A DNA stretch of 64,000 bases from positions 372,001 through 436,000 of the forward strand of contig JAEWKA010000008.1 of assembly GCA_023386265.1 (NCBI GenBank). Direction: 5' to 3'. The DNA is from Bacillota bacterium. GTDB lineage: Bacteria; Bacillota; Clostridia; Oscillospirales; Oscillospiraceae. Of the stretch, positions 25,640 through 33,733 are shown one piece after another (the stretch's first letter is position 1; each line of letters opens with the position of its first letter). Under the pieces are notes generated by a model. It did not search any database. It saw nothing but the letters and a program-made list of their open reading frames with translations, and had not been told where the DNA came from. A program made the position numbers and the translations under genes.

Positions 25640-26617
25640 ATGTACAACACGGATCCCGAAGCCAGAAAGAAATCTCAACGCGCCCTTACTAAGGTGTTCC
25701 CCCGCAACGATGAAGGCTTGGCGCATTTAATGCACGCTCAGCTTTATTTCGGCTACATTCCCCTTTACATATACTACATGAGGTCTTCGTTCAACAACTA
25801 TCTTCCCGAGCCCGATAATCTCGTAAAGCCCGAGGGCATTGAATTCGACATAGTCGACGAGCTCGTCAAGACCGCCGTCAACGACTGCAACAGCAAGGTT
25901 GGCTCGCTAATGACAAACTCTTATCACGCAAAGGTGCTCCGTCTTGAAGATGCGGAGCAGGTCGTCACGCTCACAGAGGACCTGAACCTCGGCGAACTGC
26001 CTAAGACCATCATGCCGTATGAAATCGCGCGCGACCTTATCATCGACAGCCCAGACCGTATTGCCGTCATCGACTGCGTCTGCCGCAGAGTCAGAGGCGA
26101 AAAGGGCTGCACGCCCGTTGATGTCTGCCTGGTAATCGGCGAGCCTTGGGTTTCCTGGGCGCTTGACCGCGACAGATACATGAACGGTCGTCTCATCACT
26201 CAGGATGAGGCTCTTCAGATACTCCGCGAGTGCCACGAGAGAGGCAACGTCCACGCCGGCTTCTTTAAGGATTCCTCCGCAGGCCGTCTTTACAGCATCT
26301 GCAACTGCTGCCCCTGCTGCTGCACCGCCCTTCTGTCCCAGAACTACCTCACCGCTCCCATGATGGCGGGAAGCGGCTACATAGCAAAGATTGATATGGA
26401 CAAATGCGTCAACTGCGGTCTCTGCGAGAAAAAGTGCAACTTCCTTGCAATCTACAGGGACGCAAATAATCATGTTCAAGTCAACGAGGATCTCTGCCGC
26501 GGCTGCGAAGGCTGCCTTATTGCCTGCAAGAAGGATGCCATAACACTGGAACTCGTCGACGCAAGCGTTCTTGCTCCTCTTGACATCAAAACCCTCAAAG
26601 CTCAGATGAACGGCTAA
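25640..26617 (+). CDS. Iron-sulfur protein with two C-terminal [4Fe-4S] ferredoxin motifs
   Basis: 325 residues, no signal peptide. The N-terminal 120 residues are not recognised. The middle is cysteine-rich (CVCRRVRGEKGC..DVC near 155-175 and CNCCPCCC near 225), suggesting an extra metal or Fe-S site. Residues about 245-305 hold two classical ferredoxin motifs (CVNCGLCEKKCNF and CRGCEGCLIACKK). It is probably a cytoplasmic electron-transfer subunit. AAGGAG lies about eight bases before the ATG. hypA starts two bases after its stop, so the two are co-translated. Redox partner unknown; I do not assign a function. Confidence 0.8.
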   Translation: MYNTDPEARKKSQRALTKVFPRNDEGLAHLMHAQLYFGYIPLYIYYMRSSFNNYLPEPDNLVKPEGIEFDIVDELVKTAVNDCNSKVGSLMTNSYHAKVLRLEDAEQVVTLTEDLNLGELPKTIMPYEIARDLIIDSPDRIAVIDCVCRRVRGEKGCTPVDVCLVIGEPWVSWALDRDRYMNGRLITQDEALQILRECHERGNVHAGFFKDSSAGRLYSICNCCPCCCTALLSQNYLTAPMMAGSGYIAKIDMDKCVNCGLCEKKCNFLAIYRDANNHVQVNEDLCRGCEGCLIACKKDAITLELVDASVLAPLDIKTLKAQMNG

Positions 26618-26619
26618 AA

Positions 26620-26967
26620 ATGCATGAGCTTGGCATAATGGTCGACGTTCTGGACACGGCTCTTCGAGTCGCCGAACAAAACGGCGGCAAGAAAGTGACG
26701 AAAATCACTTTAAAGATTGGTCTGATGTCCGGCATCATGCCCGAATATGTTCAATCATTTTTCGATGTAATATCAAAGGACAGCATAGCTAAAGGAGCGG
26801 AGATTATAATCCAGCCCGACCCTGCCGTTTTCATCTGCCGAAAATGCGGAGAAAAAACGACCTATGAGGTGCTCGGTACCGAATACGTCTGCAAAGACTG
26901 CGGCAGCGCGGCGCTCCGTATGCTCTCGGGCCACGGCTTTCAGATTGTGAACGTCGGAATAATTTGA
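26620..26967 (+). CDS. hypA: Hydrogenase/urease nickel incorporation protein HypA
   Basis: 115 residues, standard HypA length. The N-terminal MHE gives the nickel-binding histidine at position 2. Two CxxC pairs (CRKC near 72 and CKDC near 90) form the structural zinc site. HypA passes nickel to the large subunit of [NiFe] hydrogenases with HypB. No hypB-F, hydrogenase or urease gene is in the window, so its client is elsewhere or is different. It follows the Fe-S gene by two bases and is closed by a strong terminator. Confidence 0.93.
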   Translation: MHELGIMVDVLDTALRVAEQNGGKKVTKITLKIGLMSGIMPEYVQSFFDVISKDSIAKGAEIIIQPDPAVFICRKCGEKTTYEVLGTEYVCKDCGSAALRMLSGHGFQIVNVGII

Positions 26968-26989
26968 GGCGAAAACAAACTCCATAATT

Positions 26990-27030
26990 AAAAGGATATG
27001 AAAAGCCTTTCGGTTTTCATATCCTTTTTT
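26990..27030. terminator. Bidirectional terminator between hypA and arsC
   Basis: A perfect 15-bp stem AAAAGGATATGAAAA (26990-27004) with its complement (27014-27028), a 9-base loop and T-rich flanks on the plus strand. It separates convergent transcripts. Confidence 0.88.
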
Positions 27031-27048
27031 GTTTTTGTCGTGTTATTA

Positions 27049-27471
27049 CTAAACGCCCGCGAGCGCCAGCTCACTAGTTTCGATCCTGTGTTTCAACTCC
27101 AGTATCTTTTGCTCGATGAGTTTAATTGTTCTTTTAAATTCCTCATCCGATTTGCCCGTCGGATCCTCAAGTCCCCAGTCCTCCCTATATTTGCAGGGAA
27201 GATACGGACAGGTGACATTGCAGCCCATCGTTATAACGATATCTACGGGTGGGATATCCGAGAGCAGCTTGGAAAGCTGAGTTTTTTCCATATAAATACC
27301 GTAAAGCTGCTTTATGAGCCTTACCGCATCCTGATTTATCTGCGGCTTTGTCTCCGTCCCCGCGGAAAAGCTTTCAAAAACATCGCCGGCAAAATGTTTT
27401 CCGAGCGCTTCGGCAATCTGCGAACGGCAGGAATTATGAACGCAAATGAAGGCCACTTTGGGTTTACTCAT
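27049..27471 (-). CDS. arsC: Thioredoxin-type arsenate reductase (LMW-PTPase fold)
   Basis: 140 residues. It reduces arsenate to arsenite, the form exported by Acr3. The active-site loop is CVHNSCRSQIAE with Cys10 and Cys15; Cys84, Cys88 and Cys93 in GCNVTCPYLPCK supply the relay cysteines. EDPTGKSDEEF completes the family signature. The ATG at 27471 is preceded by AAAGGA and overlaps the end of acr3 by eight bases. It is the last gene of the arsenic operon. Confidence 0.93.
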   Translation of the reverse strand: MSKPKVAFICVHNSCRSQIAEALGKHFAGDVFESFSAGTETKPQINQDAVRLIKQLYGIYMEKTQLSKLLSDIPPVDIVITMGCNVTCPYLPCKYREDWGLEDPTGKSDEEFKRTIKLIEQKILELKHRIETSELALAGV

Positions 27472-28513
27472 ATTTAAACCATCCTTTAGTTCTATTAGCA
27501 ATCCTAACAAGCGTCAGCATAACAGGAACTTCAACAAGAACACCGACTATTGTTGCAAGTGCCACTGGACTTTGTGTTCCAAACAGCGCGATTGCAACAG
27601 CGACGGACAGTTCAAAGAAATTGGATGCGCCGATCATCCCCGCCGGAGCGGCAATATCATGCGGTAGTTTTAGAGCTTTGCTTGCAAAATAAGCTATGAA
27701 AAAGATTAGGAAAGTTTGAATGATCAAAGGTATTGCAATTAAAACAATGTGGAGCGGGTTTTCAAGAATAACTTTCCCTTGAAAGGAAAATATGATTACG
27801 AGCGTCAGAAGTAACCCAATAATTGTTATGTTACTGAATCTCGGTATAAAACTTTTCTCAAAGTAGTCAAGGCCTTTCTTTTTTGTTACAACATTCCGCG
27901 TTAACGTCCCTCCCACTAAAGGAATGACGACAAACAACACCACTGACATGATTAGTGTGTCCCATGGAATTGCAACTCCACTAACGCCGAGAAGAAAAGC
28001 GACAATAGGGGTGAAAGCTACAAGTATTATAAGGTCATTGGTTGCAACCTGCACAACTGTATAGGCCGGATTTCCTTTAGTCAAATGGCTCCAAACAAAA
28101 ACCATTGCCGTACAAGGAGCTGCTCCCAGCAGGATTGCACCAGCCAGATAATCCTTAGCAAGTTCCGCAGGAATGAGCGTTTTGAAAACAACAAAGAAAA
28201 ACACCCATGCGATTCCAAACATAGTAAAAGGCTTAATTAGCCAGTTTGTAACCCAGGTAACGAACAGCCCCTTGGGGTTTTTACCCACATTCCTAATGCT
28301 TTGAAAATCCACCTTTAGCATCATCGGATAAATCATGAGCCAAATGAGTATAGCAATTGGTATAGAAACATTGGCATATTCAAAACGCCCAAGAAAGTCC
28401 GGAACACCTGGCAAAAACTTTCCGATTAGGATCCCTATTGCCATGCAAAGAACAACCCATAAAGTAAGGTATTTTTCGAAAAAACCTATTCCTGTACTTT
28501 TGCTATTTTCCAT
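27464..28513 (-). CDS. acr3: Arsenite efflux permease Acr3
   Basis: 349 residues with about ten membrane spans. It belongs to the bile acid/arsenite symporter fold and expels arsenite. The conserved cysteine is in LGAAPCTAMVFVWSHLTKGNP; the second characteristic helix contains APAGMIGASNFFELSVAVA. GGAGGAG lies five bases before the ATG at 28513; the open frame extends 20 codons further up without conserved sequence. It is followed immediately by arsC. Confidence 0.95.
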   Translation of the reverse strand: MENSKSTGIGFFEKYLTLWVVLCMAIGILIGKFLPGVPDFLGRFEYANVSIPIAILIWLMIYPMMLKVDFQSIRNVGKNPKGLFVTWVTNWLIKPFTMFGIAWVFFFVVFKTLIPAELAKDYLAGAILLGAAPCTAMVFVWSHLTKGNPAYTVVQVATNDLIILVAFTPIVAFLLGVSGVAIPWDTLIMSVVLFVVIPLVGGTLTRNVVTKKKGLDYFEKSFIPRFSNITIIGLLLTLVIIFSFQGKVILENPLHIVLIAIPLIIQTFLIFFIAYFASKALKLPHDIAAPAGMIGASNFFELSVAVAIALFGTQSPVALATIVGVLVEVPVMLTLVRIANRTKGWFKYE

Positions 28514-28582
28514 AACATCTCCTCCTAAACCATCGGTTCTGTCATATAGTCTGTAAAATTTTAACGCTTCCAAGCCACAAAA

Positions 28583-28927
28583 TTATCTAACCTTCTGCAG
28601 AATCTTAACAACTTCGTCCGTTTTCAGAACTTTGCCATAGGATACTACTTTACCGTCCACAACCAGTGCCGGAGTCGTCATTACTCCATAGGCCGCAATC
28701 TGCGAAAAATCGGTTACATGGTCGATAGCGGTGTCCATTCCGAGCTTCTCGAGCGCCGCTTTGGTTGCGGCTTCGAGCTGATTGCATTTAGCGCACCCGC
28801 TCCCGAGAACCTTGATGCGTGCGCCGTCAGTCTTGGCGCTTTCCGCCTTTGCCATGCTTTCCTTATCACAATTTCCGCAGCAGCTTTTGGGTTCTTCCTT
28901 TTTTGTTACCTTTGCAAACAGTGCCAT
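28583..28927 (-). CDS. Small thioredoxin-fold protein of the arsenic operon
   Basis: 114 residues. The C-terminal 78 residues have the thioredoxin_3 (redox-active disulfide protein 2) fold, with active site GSGCAKC and MTTPALVVDGKVVSYGKVL. The N-terminal 35 residues add a CCGNC cluster that may bind metal or arsenite. Placed between acr3 and the ferredoxin-DUF2703 gene, it could recycle ArsC or a metallochaperone, which is inference from position. Members of this family often lie beside ars permease genes. Confidence 0.85.
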   Translation of the reverse strand: MALFAKVTKKEEPKSCCGNCDKESMAKAESAKTDGARIKVLGSGCAKCNQLEAATKAALEKLGMDTAIDHVTDFSQIAAYGVMTTPALVVDGKVVSYGKVLKTDEVVKILQKVR

Positions 28928-28967
28928 AATATAATCTCCTTACTCAATTTAAAAATCTTCTAATATA

Positions 28968-29732
28968 TTAGCAGCAGCTTCCTCCGCAAGAACAGCCGGA
29001 CATGCTTTTCTTCCCCTCAAAAAAGGATCTCAAATTCTCCGGAAGTTCATAGGCTCCGCATGAACAGCCGCTTTCAGTATTACCAAACACAGTACGTAGG
29101 ATCGTCTCAGCCAGCATTTCTTTCGGAGGTACCTCGTATGTTTCTCCATTATACTCAAAAACACGGCAATCAACATTGCTTCCGCTGATTTCGCTGCAAC
29201 AACCGCAGCTGTTTTCCTTCACCGAACTGCAGATATCCTGCCCGTTAACGCGGATCGTAGGAGAGGAAAGAAACCTGTGCTTCACTGCAAGCTCTGCTGT
29301 CTTCATCTCGGTTTTGTTATATTCGACCTCAAAACCGGCAAGCTTCAGAGCTGGTGTAAGCGTCATCATTACTTCATCTAGCACATTATCTGTTCCGATA
29401 CAGCGGTCACAAGTATTTAGATCAAGATATAAATATTCCACCAGTACCTTTTTCTCAAAAGCCTCTCCGCAGCCACAGGAGCAGCACGATTCTGCCGCTT
29501 CCTGACTTCCATTTGGAGGAGTCCAGCCCGTATCGTCTCCCACATAGGTGATCGCTCCAACTGGACAGCGGTTGCCGCAGCCATGACAGCGGTCAACGCA
29601 CTCGTCGGGATTAGTAACCACGGGCGTCGGAGCTTTTTTCGTGTCATAGACGCTATGCGGGCACTTGGCTACACACGTGCCGCACTCAATGCAGGAGATA
29701 TAATCGATAACGGGATACCAAGTCTTAGCCAT
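28968..29732 (-). CDS. Ferredoxin-DUF2703 fusion, cysteine-rich
   Basis: 254 residues. Residues about 14-65 hold two ferredoxin-like cysteine sets (CIECGTCVAKCP and CVDRCHGCGNRCP). A short CCSCGCG linker follows. The middle is a DUF2703-like domain (LYLDLNTCDRCIGTD), known from arsenic-associated genes. The tail is extremely rich in cysteine (CGCC, CSCG, CSCGGSCC), a possible arsenite or metal-binding end. It lies 13 bases after the permease gene. The joint presence of Fe-S and thiol sites suggests redox work on bound metalloid, but no activity is established for this architecture as far as I know. Confidence 0.8.
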   Translation of the reverse strand: MAKTWYPVIDYISCIECGTCVAKCPHSVYDTKKAPTPVVTNPDECVDRCHGCGNRCPVGAITYVGDDTGWTPPNGSQEAAESCCSCGCGEAFEKKVLVEYLYLDLNTCDRCIGTDNVLDEVMMTLTPALKLAGFEVEYNKTEMKTAELAVKHRFLSSPTIRVNGQDICSSVKENSCGCCSEISGSNVDCRVFEYNGETYEVPPKEMLAETILRTVFGNTESGCSCGAYELPENLRSFFEGKKSMSGCSCGGSCC

Positions 29733-29745
29733 ATTAAAATTCCTC

Positions 29746-30747
29746 CTATACTAAAAATGCCTGAAAAGCATTGAATAGATAGCCAACAATGATAATTCCA
29801 ATGGTGCAGATACCTATGAACAGAGCAAGAAGCTTGGGCTTAACCGCCTTACGTAGCATAATCATGGACGGCAGACTGAGAGTCGTCACTGCCATCATGA
29901 AAGCCAGCACTGAACCGAGCAGAGCTCCCTTAGAGAGTAAAGCCTCCGCAATAGGTATTGTCCCAAAAACATCCGCATACATCGGCACTCCGACAAGTGT
30001 GGCAAGAATTACTCCGAACGGGTTCTCGCTGCCCAGAACCTTCACGACCCAAGCCTCGGGAATCCAGTTATGGATTATTGCGCCGACGCCAACGCCAAAT
30101 AGAACATATGGAAACACTTTTTTAAATGTTGCAACAACCTGCTCCTTGGCGTATGTTGCGCGCTCTCTTTTGGAAAGTGTCGGTGATTCGATATCTATGC
30201 TTCCCGCCGATAGAATGAAGCTCTCAACGTGTCTCTCCATGTGGAGCTTTTCAATTATCGTTCCGCCGACAACGGCAATTATCAGCCCTAGAATTACATA
30301 CGCTGCAGCAACCTTAGCCCCAAAAATGCTCATGAGCAGAACGAGCGAGCCGAGGTCTACCATAGGGGATGAAATCAGGAATGAAAATGTCACGCCTACA
30401 GGCAGTCCTGCGCTAGAAAACCCGATAAACAGAGGTATCGACGAGCATGAGCAGAATGGCGTTACCGTGCCAAGCAGAGCCGCTACTGAGTTTGCCCCAA
30501 CGCCATGAAAGCGTCCGAGTATTTTTTTGCTCCTCTCCGGCGGAAAGTAACTCTGGATATACGAAATTATGAAAATAAGGGTGCAGAGCAAAACCGTTAT
30601 TTTAATTACGTCATAAAGAAAAAACTGCGCGCTTCCAACCCAACAATTTGAAGTGTCAAAGCCCAATGCGGACAGACCACTGCCAATCACTTCATTAAGC
30701 CACTTCATTCCGAGTAATTGATTTTGTATGAAGTCCCATATCCCCAT
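29746..30747 (-). CDS. ArsP/YraQ-type permease
   Basis: 333 residues, about eight membrane spans. The signature TPFCSCSSIPLFIGF lies near residue 95, typical of the ArsP/DUF318 permease family, whose ArsP members export organoarsenicals; other members are linked to other metalloids. The ATG at 30747 has AAGGTGG about eight bases upstream. It heads a five-gene run (permease, ferredoxin-DUF2703, thioredoxin, acr3, arsC) with small gaps. A matching ArsR operator lies just upstream. Substrate not certain. Confidence 0.88.
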   Translation of the reverse strand: MGIWDFIQNQLLGMKWLNEVIGSGLSALGFDTSNCWVGSAQFFLYDVIKITVLLCTLIFIISYIQSYFPPERSKKILGRFHGVGANSVAALLGTVTPFCSCSSIPLFIGFSSAGLPVGVTFSFLISSPMVDLGSLVLLMSIFGAKVAAAYVILGLIIAVVGGTIIEKLHMERHVESFILSAGSIDIESPTLSKRERATYAKEQVVATFKKVFPYVLFGVGVGAIIHNWIPEAWVVKVLGSENPFGVILATLVGVPMYADVFGTIPIAEALLSKGALLGSVLAFMMAVTTLSLPSMIMLRKAVKPKLLALFIGICTIGIIIVGYLFNAFQAFLV

Positions 30748-30769
30748 TTAATGTCATCCACCTTTTAAA

Positions 30770-30785
30770 ATCAAATTATTTTGAT
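30770..30785 (-). promoter_or_regulatory. Second ArsR operator, before the permease gene
   Basis: ATCAA-N6-TTGAT (ATCAA at 30770-30774, TTGAT at 30781-30785), the same half-sites and spacing as the box upstream of arsR. No strong promoter of its own was seen, so it may act on readthrough or a weak promoter. Confidence 0.6.
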
Positions 30786-30801
30786 ATATGTTGGAGAAAT
30801 A

Positions 30802-30823
30802 AATCATCCGTTTCCGGATGATT
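30802..30823 (-). terminator. Hairpin after arsR
   Basis: AATCATCCG and CGGATGATT form a 9-bp stem with a TTTC loop just after the arsR stop. The following T-run is short, so it may only attenuate transcription into the permease operon. Confidence 0.5.
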
Positions 30824-30828
30824 CTTTA

Positions 30829-31143
30829 TTAATCGCAGCAGCAGTTCTGCGTCTCCGTCTCTGCTACAGGAGTTGTAAGCTCCTTGAGGAGTTCCACGGC
30901 ATAATCCCGTCCGCTTTCGCTCAGCTTGTAATGAGTCCATTTTCCCTCTTGCCGGCTCTCAACCAAACCCGAGTCGCAGAGTATCTTCATGTGGTAGGAA
31001 AGGCCCGACTGAACAATATTCATCTGCTCGATAAGCACGCAGGCACATTTTTCGCCGCTGCGGAGACGCTCGATTATTTCTAATCGCTTCTCATCACAGA
31101 GTGCCTTAAATACACGCGCGTTATTCTGATGTATTGTTTCCAT
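30829..31143 (-). CDS. arsR: ArsR family arsenic-responsive repressor
   Basis: 104 residues, winged helix-turn-helix. The recognition helix is in QSGLSYHMKILCDSGLV. The trivalent-metalloid site is near GEKCACVLIEQM, with CAC matching the ELCVCDL-type motif. The C-terminus adds NCCCD. It releases DNA when arsenite or antimonite binds. AGGTG precedes the ATG at 31143, and a -35/-10 promoter with an ATCAA-N6-TTGAT box lies just upstream, so it is autoregulated. The second such box before the permease gene makes it the probable regulator of the whole island. Confidence 0.94.
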   Translation of the reverse strand: METIHQNNARVFKALCDEKRLEIIERLRSGEKCACVLIEQMNIVQSGLSYHMKILCDSGLVESRQEGKWTHYKLSESGRDYAVELLKELTTPVAETETQNCCCD

Positions 31144-31152
31144 CACGCACCT

Positions 31153-31207
31153 CACATCAACTTTATTTGATATGACCAGTATATGCGCTCATGCCTGAAA
31201 ATGTCAA
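31153..31207 (-). promoter_or_regulatory. arsR promoter and ArsR operator
   Basis: On the minus strand TTGACA (31207-31202) and TATACT (31183-31178) are 18 bases apart. The near-palindrome CATATCAA...TTGATGTG lies at 31153-31174, with core ATCAA-N6-TTGAT (31156-31171), directly after the -10. Confidence 0.75.
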
Positions 31208-31234
31208 GCGAAAATTTTCGAATTTCATTAAAGG

Positions 31235-31275
31235 AGAGGGCTTGCCGTCTGCTCTGCACAGACCGCAAGCCCTCT
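31235..31275 (-). terminator. Terminator after the chemoreceptor gene
   Basis: AGAGGGCTTGC (31235-31245) and its complement (31265-31275) form an 11-bp stem with an inner GTCTG/CAGAC. The flanking T-run is only modest. Confidence 0.65.
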
Positions 31276-31324
31276 CTTCAATTCAATTTAGATTCAATTC
31301 ATGTCATTTTCCGATTATATTTTG

Positions 31325-33415
31325 CTAATTATCAAGAATGAACTTTGAAACAAGATCACGAAGCATGCTTGCCTGCGCAGAAAGCTCCTCACTGGCAGCT
31401 GCGCTTTCCTCGGCCGTAGCAGAGTTCAACTGGACTACATTGGAGATTTGCTCGACGCCGATCTGTATCTGGCTTATGTTCTCGGCCTGAGCCATAGTTG
31501 CACTTGAGATTTCCGTTACCAGCGCTCTCATTCGAGAGGTTTTTCCGCTAACATCTTCAAACGCGCTATTTGCGTTATTGGCGAGGACAACACCCTTTTC
31601 AACCGCAGCAACAGCATTTTCAATCAAAGCTGTGGTGTTCTTTGCAGATTGTGAGGATTTCTGTGCAAGATTCCTGACTTCATCGGCGACCACCGCGAAG
31701 CCTTTGCCCGCGACGCCCGCTCTAGCAGCCTCAACGGCGGCATTCAGCGCGAGTATATTTGTCTGGAAGGCTATGTCATCAATATCCTTGATTACCTTTC
31801 CGATATTTTTGGAGGCGCTCGCTATATCTGACATTGCCCCGAGCAGCTGATGCATTTCCGACAGGCTGGTATCCATTACAGTACTGACCTGATTTGTAAT
31901 CTCGGTCGCGGTGGTGGCATTTATAGCAGATTCACCAAGCTGTTCTGATACTTGACTGATACTCGCCGAGAGCTCCTCAATTGATGCCGCCTGCTCGGTT
32001 GCGCCCTGGGCGAGGGACTGAGCACCTGAGGAAACCTGATCCGAGCCCGCTGAAACCTGTTCCGCGGTTTCTTTTATTCTGTGCAGAGTAACGTTAAGCG
32101 TCTCCTTAATATGCCTCAGGGATATCAAAATCGCCTCATAATCACCTACATATTTGTCACCGTTTTGGGACCTGACACTGAAATTATTGTCTGCCATTTC
32201 CGTCAAAAGATAATTGATATCATTGATTATAAGGCGCAGTCCTTCGCTCATATTTTTAAACGAAAGAGCAAGCTGTCCGATTTCATTCTCGGATTTAATG
32301 TCAATGTCAATATCGAGATCGCCGCTTTCAATTTTCTTAGCCGAGCTTACAATAACCGAAACAGGATTAATTTCCTTTTTGAGCGTAATGTAGGTAAAAC
32401 CTATTATGAGCATAACGGCTATAATAGCAACAACAACGAGCCAGATTCCAAGATTTAAGGCCGCAGAATTAAAATCGCTCGCCCCGATAACGGTTTGCGA
32501 CCACCATGTGGCATTGCTCAGTTTAATAGGCTCAAAAAAACGGATTTCCGCTTTTCCTTCGCTACTGACTGTTTCAATTTGGAAGGGCTTGCCCTCTTTA
32601 AATTTGCTGACAGTTTCATTGTATTCATCAGGATTCGCGAATTCGGCTTCAAAGCTGCTTCCAATTGTCTCCAGGTTTTTGCTGTCAAACATAACAGTAC
32701 CGCTCTCCGAAACAATTCCGGCATACATTGAAGAATGGTTAACGTCCGTAACCTTGATAGAACTGAAGCTGTCCATGCTTATATCTGAAATCACAGCGCC
32801 TATAACCTGACCGTTCACTTCAATCGGATAGGCAATGGACACCATGTATATTCCGTTCCATGTAAACGGCTCAGTAATAACCACCTTATTGTTATTGACG
32901 GCGTCCATATAATAAGCCTGAGTTGTATAGTCCTCTGTGTACATGGACACTGTTTGGCTTTGAGACATGGCTTCGTCTATGTAAATACTGTAACGATCAA
33001 TACTGCTGTCAAAGGCATAGGGCTCGAAAAACACGCCGAGACCTATCAGGCTTTCGCTGCTTATAACTTTTCTCCAGCCTGTTTCAATTGCAAACGCTTC
33101 AATGTCTTTGGAGGAATGCAACAAGCTAGTACCGTAAACTGCGCTCGTTTGAGTTTTTTCTTCATCTGATGAAGAAACACCCTGATAGTTAGAGACCACA
33201 TATGATTTTAAGCCATCCGCGGCATCCGCGGCTTCGTTCAGCATAAATTGGATTTGAATCGAATTCTGCTTTGCATAGGCGCTCATTTCCCCGTTTGTAC
33301 CCTTCGAAACGGATTTGGATGACAGCAATACCGCAACGGCAATCAGGGCTGTCATCGTGATAAGAACTGAGGCTGCCATCGTAATTGCCAATTTTGTTGA
33401 AAGCTTCTTTTTCAT
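31325..33415 (-). CDS. Methyl-accepting chemotaxis protein with extracellular dCache-type sensor
   Basis: 696 residues. A membrane span at about 10-33 is followed by an extracellular region (about 35-315) of dCache/PAS-like pattern (GVFFEPYAF, DSSIDRYSIYID, ISMDSFSSIKV), a second span near 320-345, HAMP (about 345-400) and the helical signalling domain. The hairpin tip DDIAFQTNILALNAAVEAARAG is intact, as are flanking adaptation-type helices. It would respond to an unknown small ligand and signal through CheW/CheA; no chemotaxis gene lies nearby. GGAGGGA precedes the ATG. Probably monocistronic. Confidence 0.95.
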   Translation of the reverse strand: MKKKLSTKLAITMAASVLITMTALIAVAVLLSSKSVSKGTNGEMSAYAKQNSIQIQFMLNEAADAADGLKSYVVSNYQGVSSSDEEKTQTSAVYGTSLLHSSKDIEAFAIETGWRKVISSESLIGLGVFFEPYAFDSSIDRYSIYIDEAMSQSQTVSMYTEDYTTQAYYMDAVNNNKVVITEPFTWNGIYMVSIAYPIEVNGQVIGAVISDISMDSFSSIKVTDVNHSSMYAGIVSESGTVMFDSKNLETIGSSFEAEFANPDEYNETVSKFKEGKPFQIETVSSEGKAEIRFFEPIKLSNATWWSQTVIGASDFNSAALNLGIWLVVVAIIAVMLIIGFTYITLKKEINPVSVIVSSAKKIESGDLDIDIDIKSENEIGQLALSFKNMSEGLRLIINDINYLLTEMADNNFSVRSQNGDKYVGDYEAILISLRHIKETLNVTLHRIKETAEQVSAGSDQVSSGAQSLAQGATEQAASIEELSASISQVSEQLGESAINATTATEITNQVSTVMDTSLSEMHQLLGAMSDIASASKNIGKVIKDIDDIAFQTNILALNAAVEAARAGVAGKGFAVVADEVRNLAQKSSQSAKNTTALIENAVAAVEKGVVLANNANSAFEDVSGKTSRMRALVTEISSATMAQAENISQIQIGVEQISNVVQLNSATAEESAAASEELSAQASMLRDLVSKFILDN

Positions 33416-33733
33416 GTAGTCCCTCCATTTTTATCTTAAGGAATGCAGAGAATTTTTAAGGTTGCATCGTAATTATTATACGAATTAACTAAAATACTAG
33501 CGCATTTTTGTTAATTTCCATCATATTCCAAGCAAACTCTCACCTTGTTATTGAATGGTGGCGGTGCGTCATTTATCTTCATCTGAGTCCATTTTCGCTT
33601 GAATGAAGGTGATTATGGTTACGAGTACTTCTTTCCGAATTAAAAAAGCCTTGACTTGAAGTCCACTTTAAGACGTATACTGTTGCTAATGATTTTATTG
33701 TTATCGCAAAAGCCTTAAAGGAAGGAATATACT
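33416..33733. other. Divergent promoter region between chemoreceptor and alcohol dehydrogenase
   Basis: 318 AT-rich bases without a gene. The right part holds the 19-bp-spaced promoter described separately. On the minus strand TATAAT (33480-33475) could serve the chemoreceptor, but no matching -35 was seen. Nothing else convincing. Confidence 0.5.
33651..33681 (+). promoter_or_regulatory. MerR-type promoter with 19-base spacer and internal palindrome
   Basis: TTGACT (33651-33656) and TATACT (33676-33681) lie 19 bases apart, overlong for sigma-A alone. Between them the near-perfect inverted repeat CTTGAAGT-CC-ACTTTAAG (33655-33672, one mismatch) fills the spacer. This is the layout of promoters activated by MerR-family regulators. 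It precedes the alcohol dehydrogenase gene by about 50 bases. No merR gene is in the window. Confidence 0.65.

Noticed and set aside
26620..26967. HypA as sign of a hydrogenase locus here
   Set aside because: No hydrogenase structural or other maturation gene is in the window, so the locus cannot be called one.
30802..30823. Hairpin after arsR as a full terminator that isolates arsR
   Set aside because: The T-run is short and the following permease operon has no strong promoter, so partial readthrough seems likelier.
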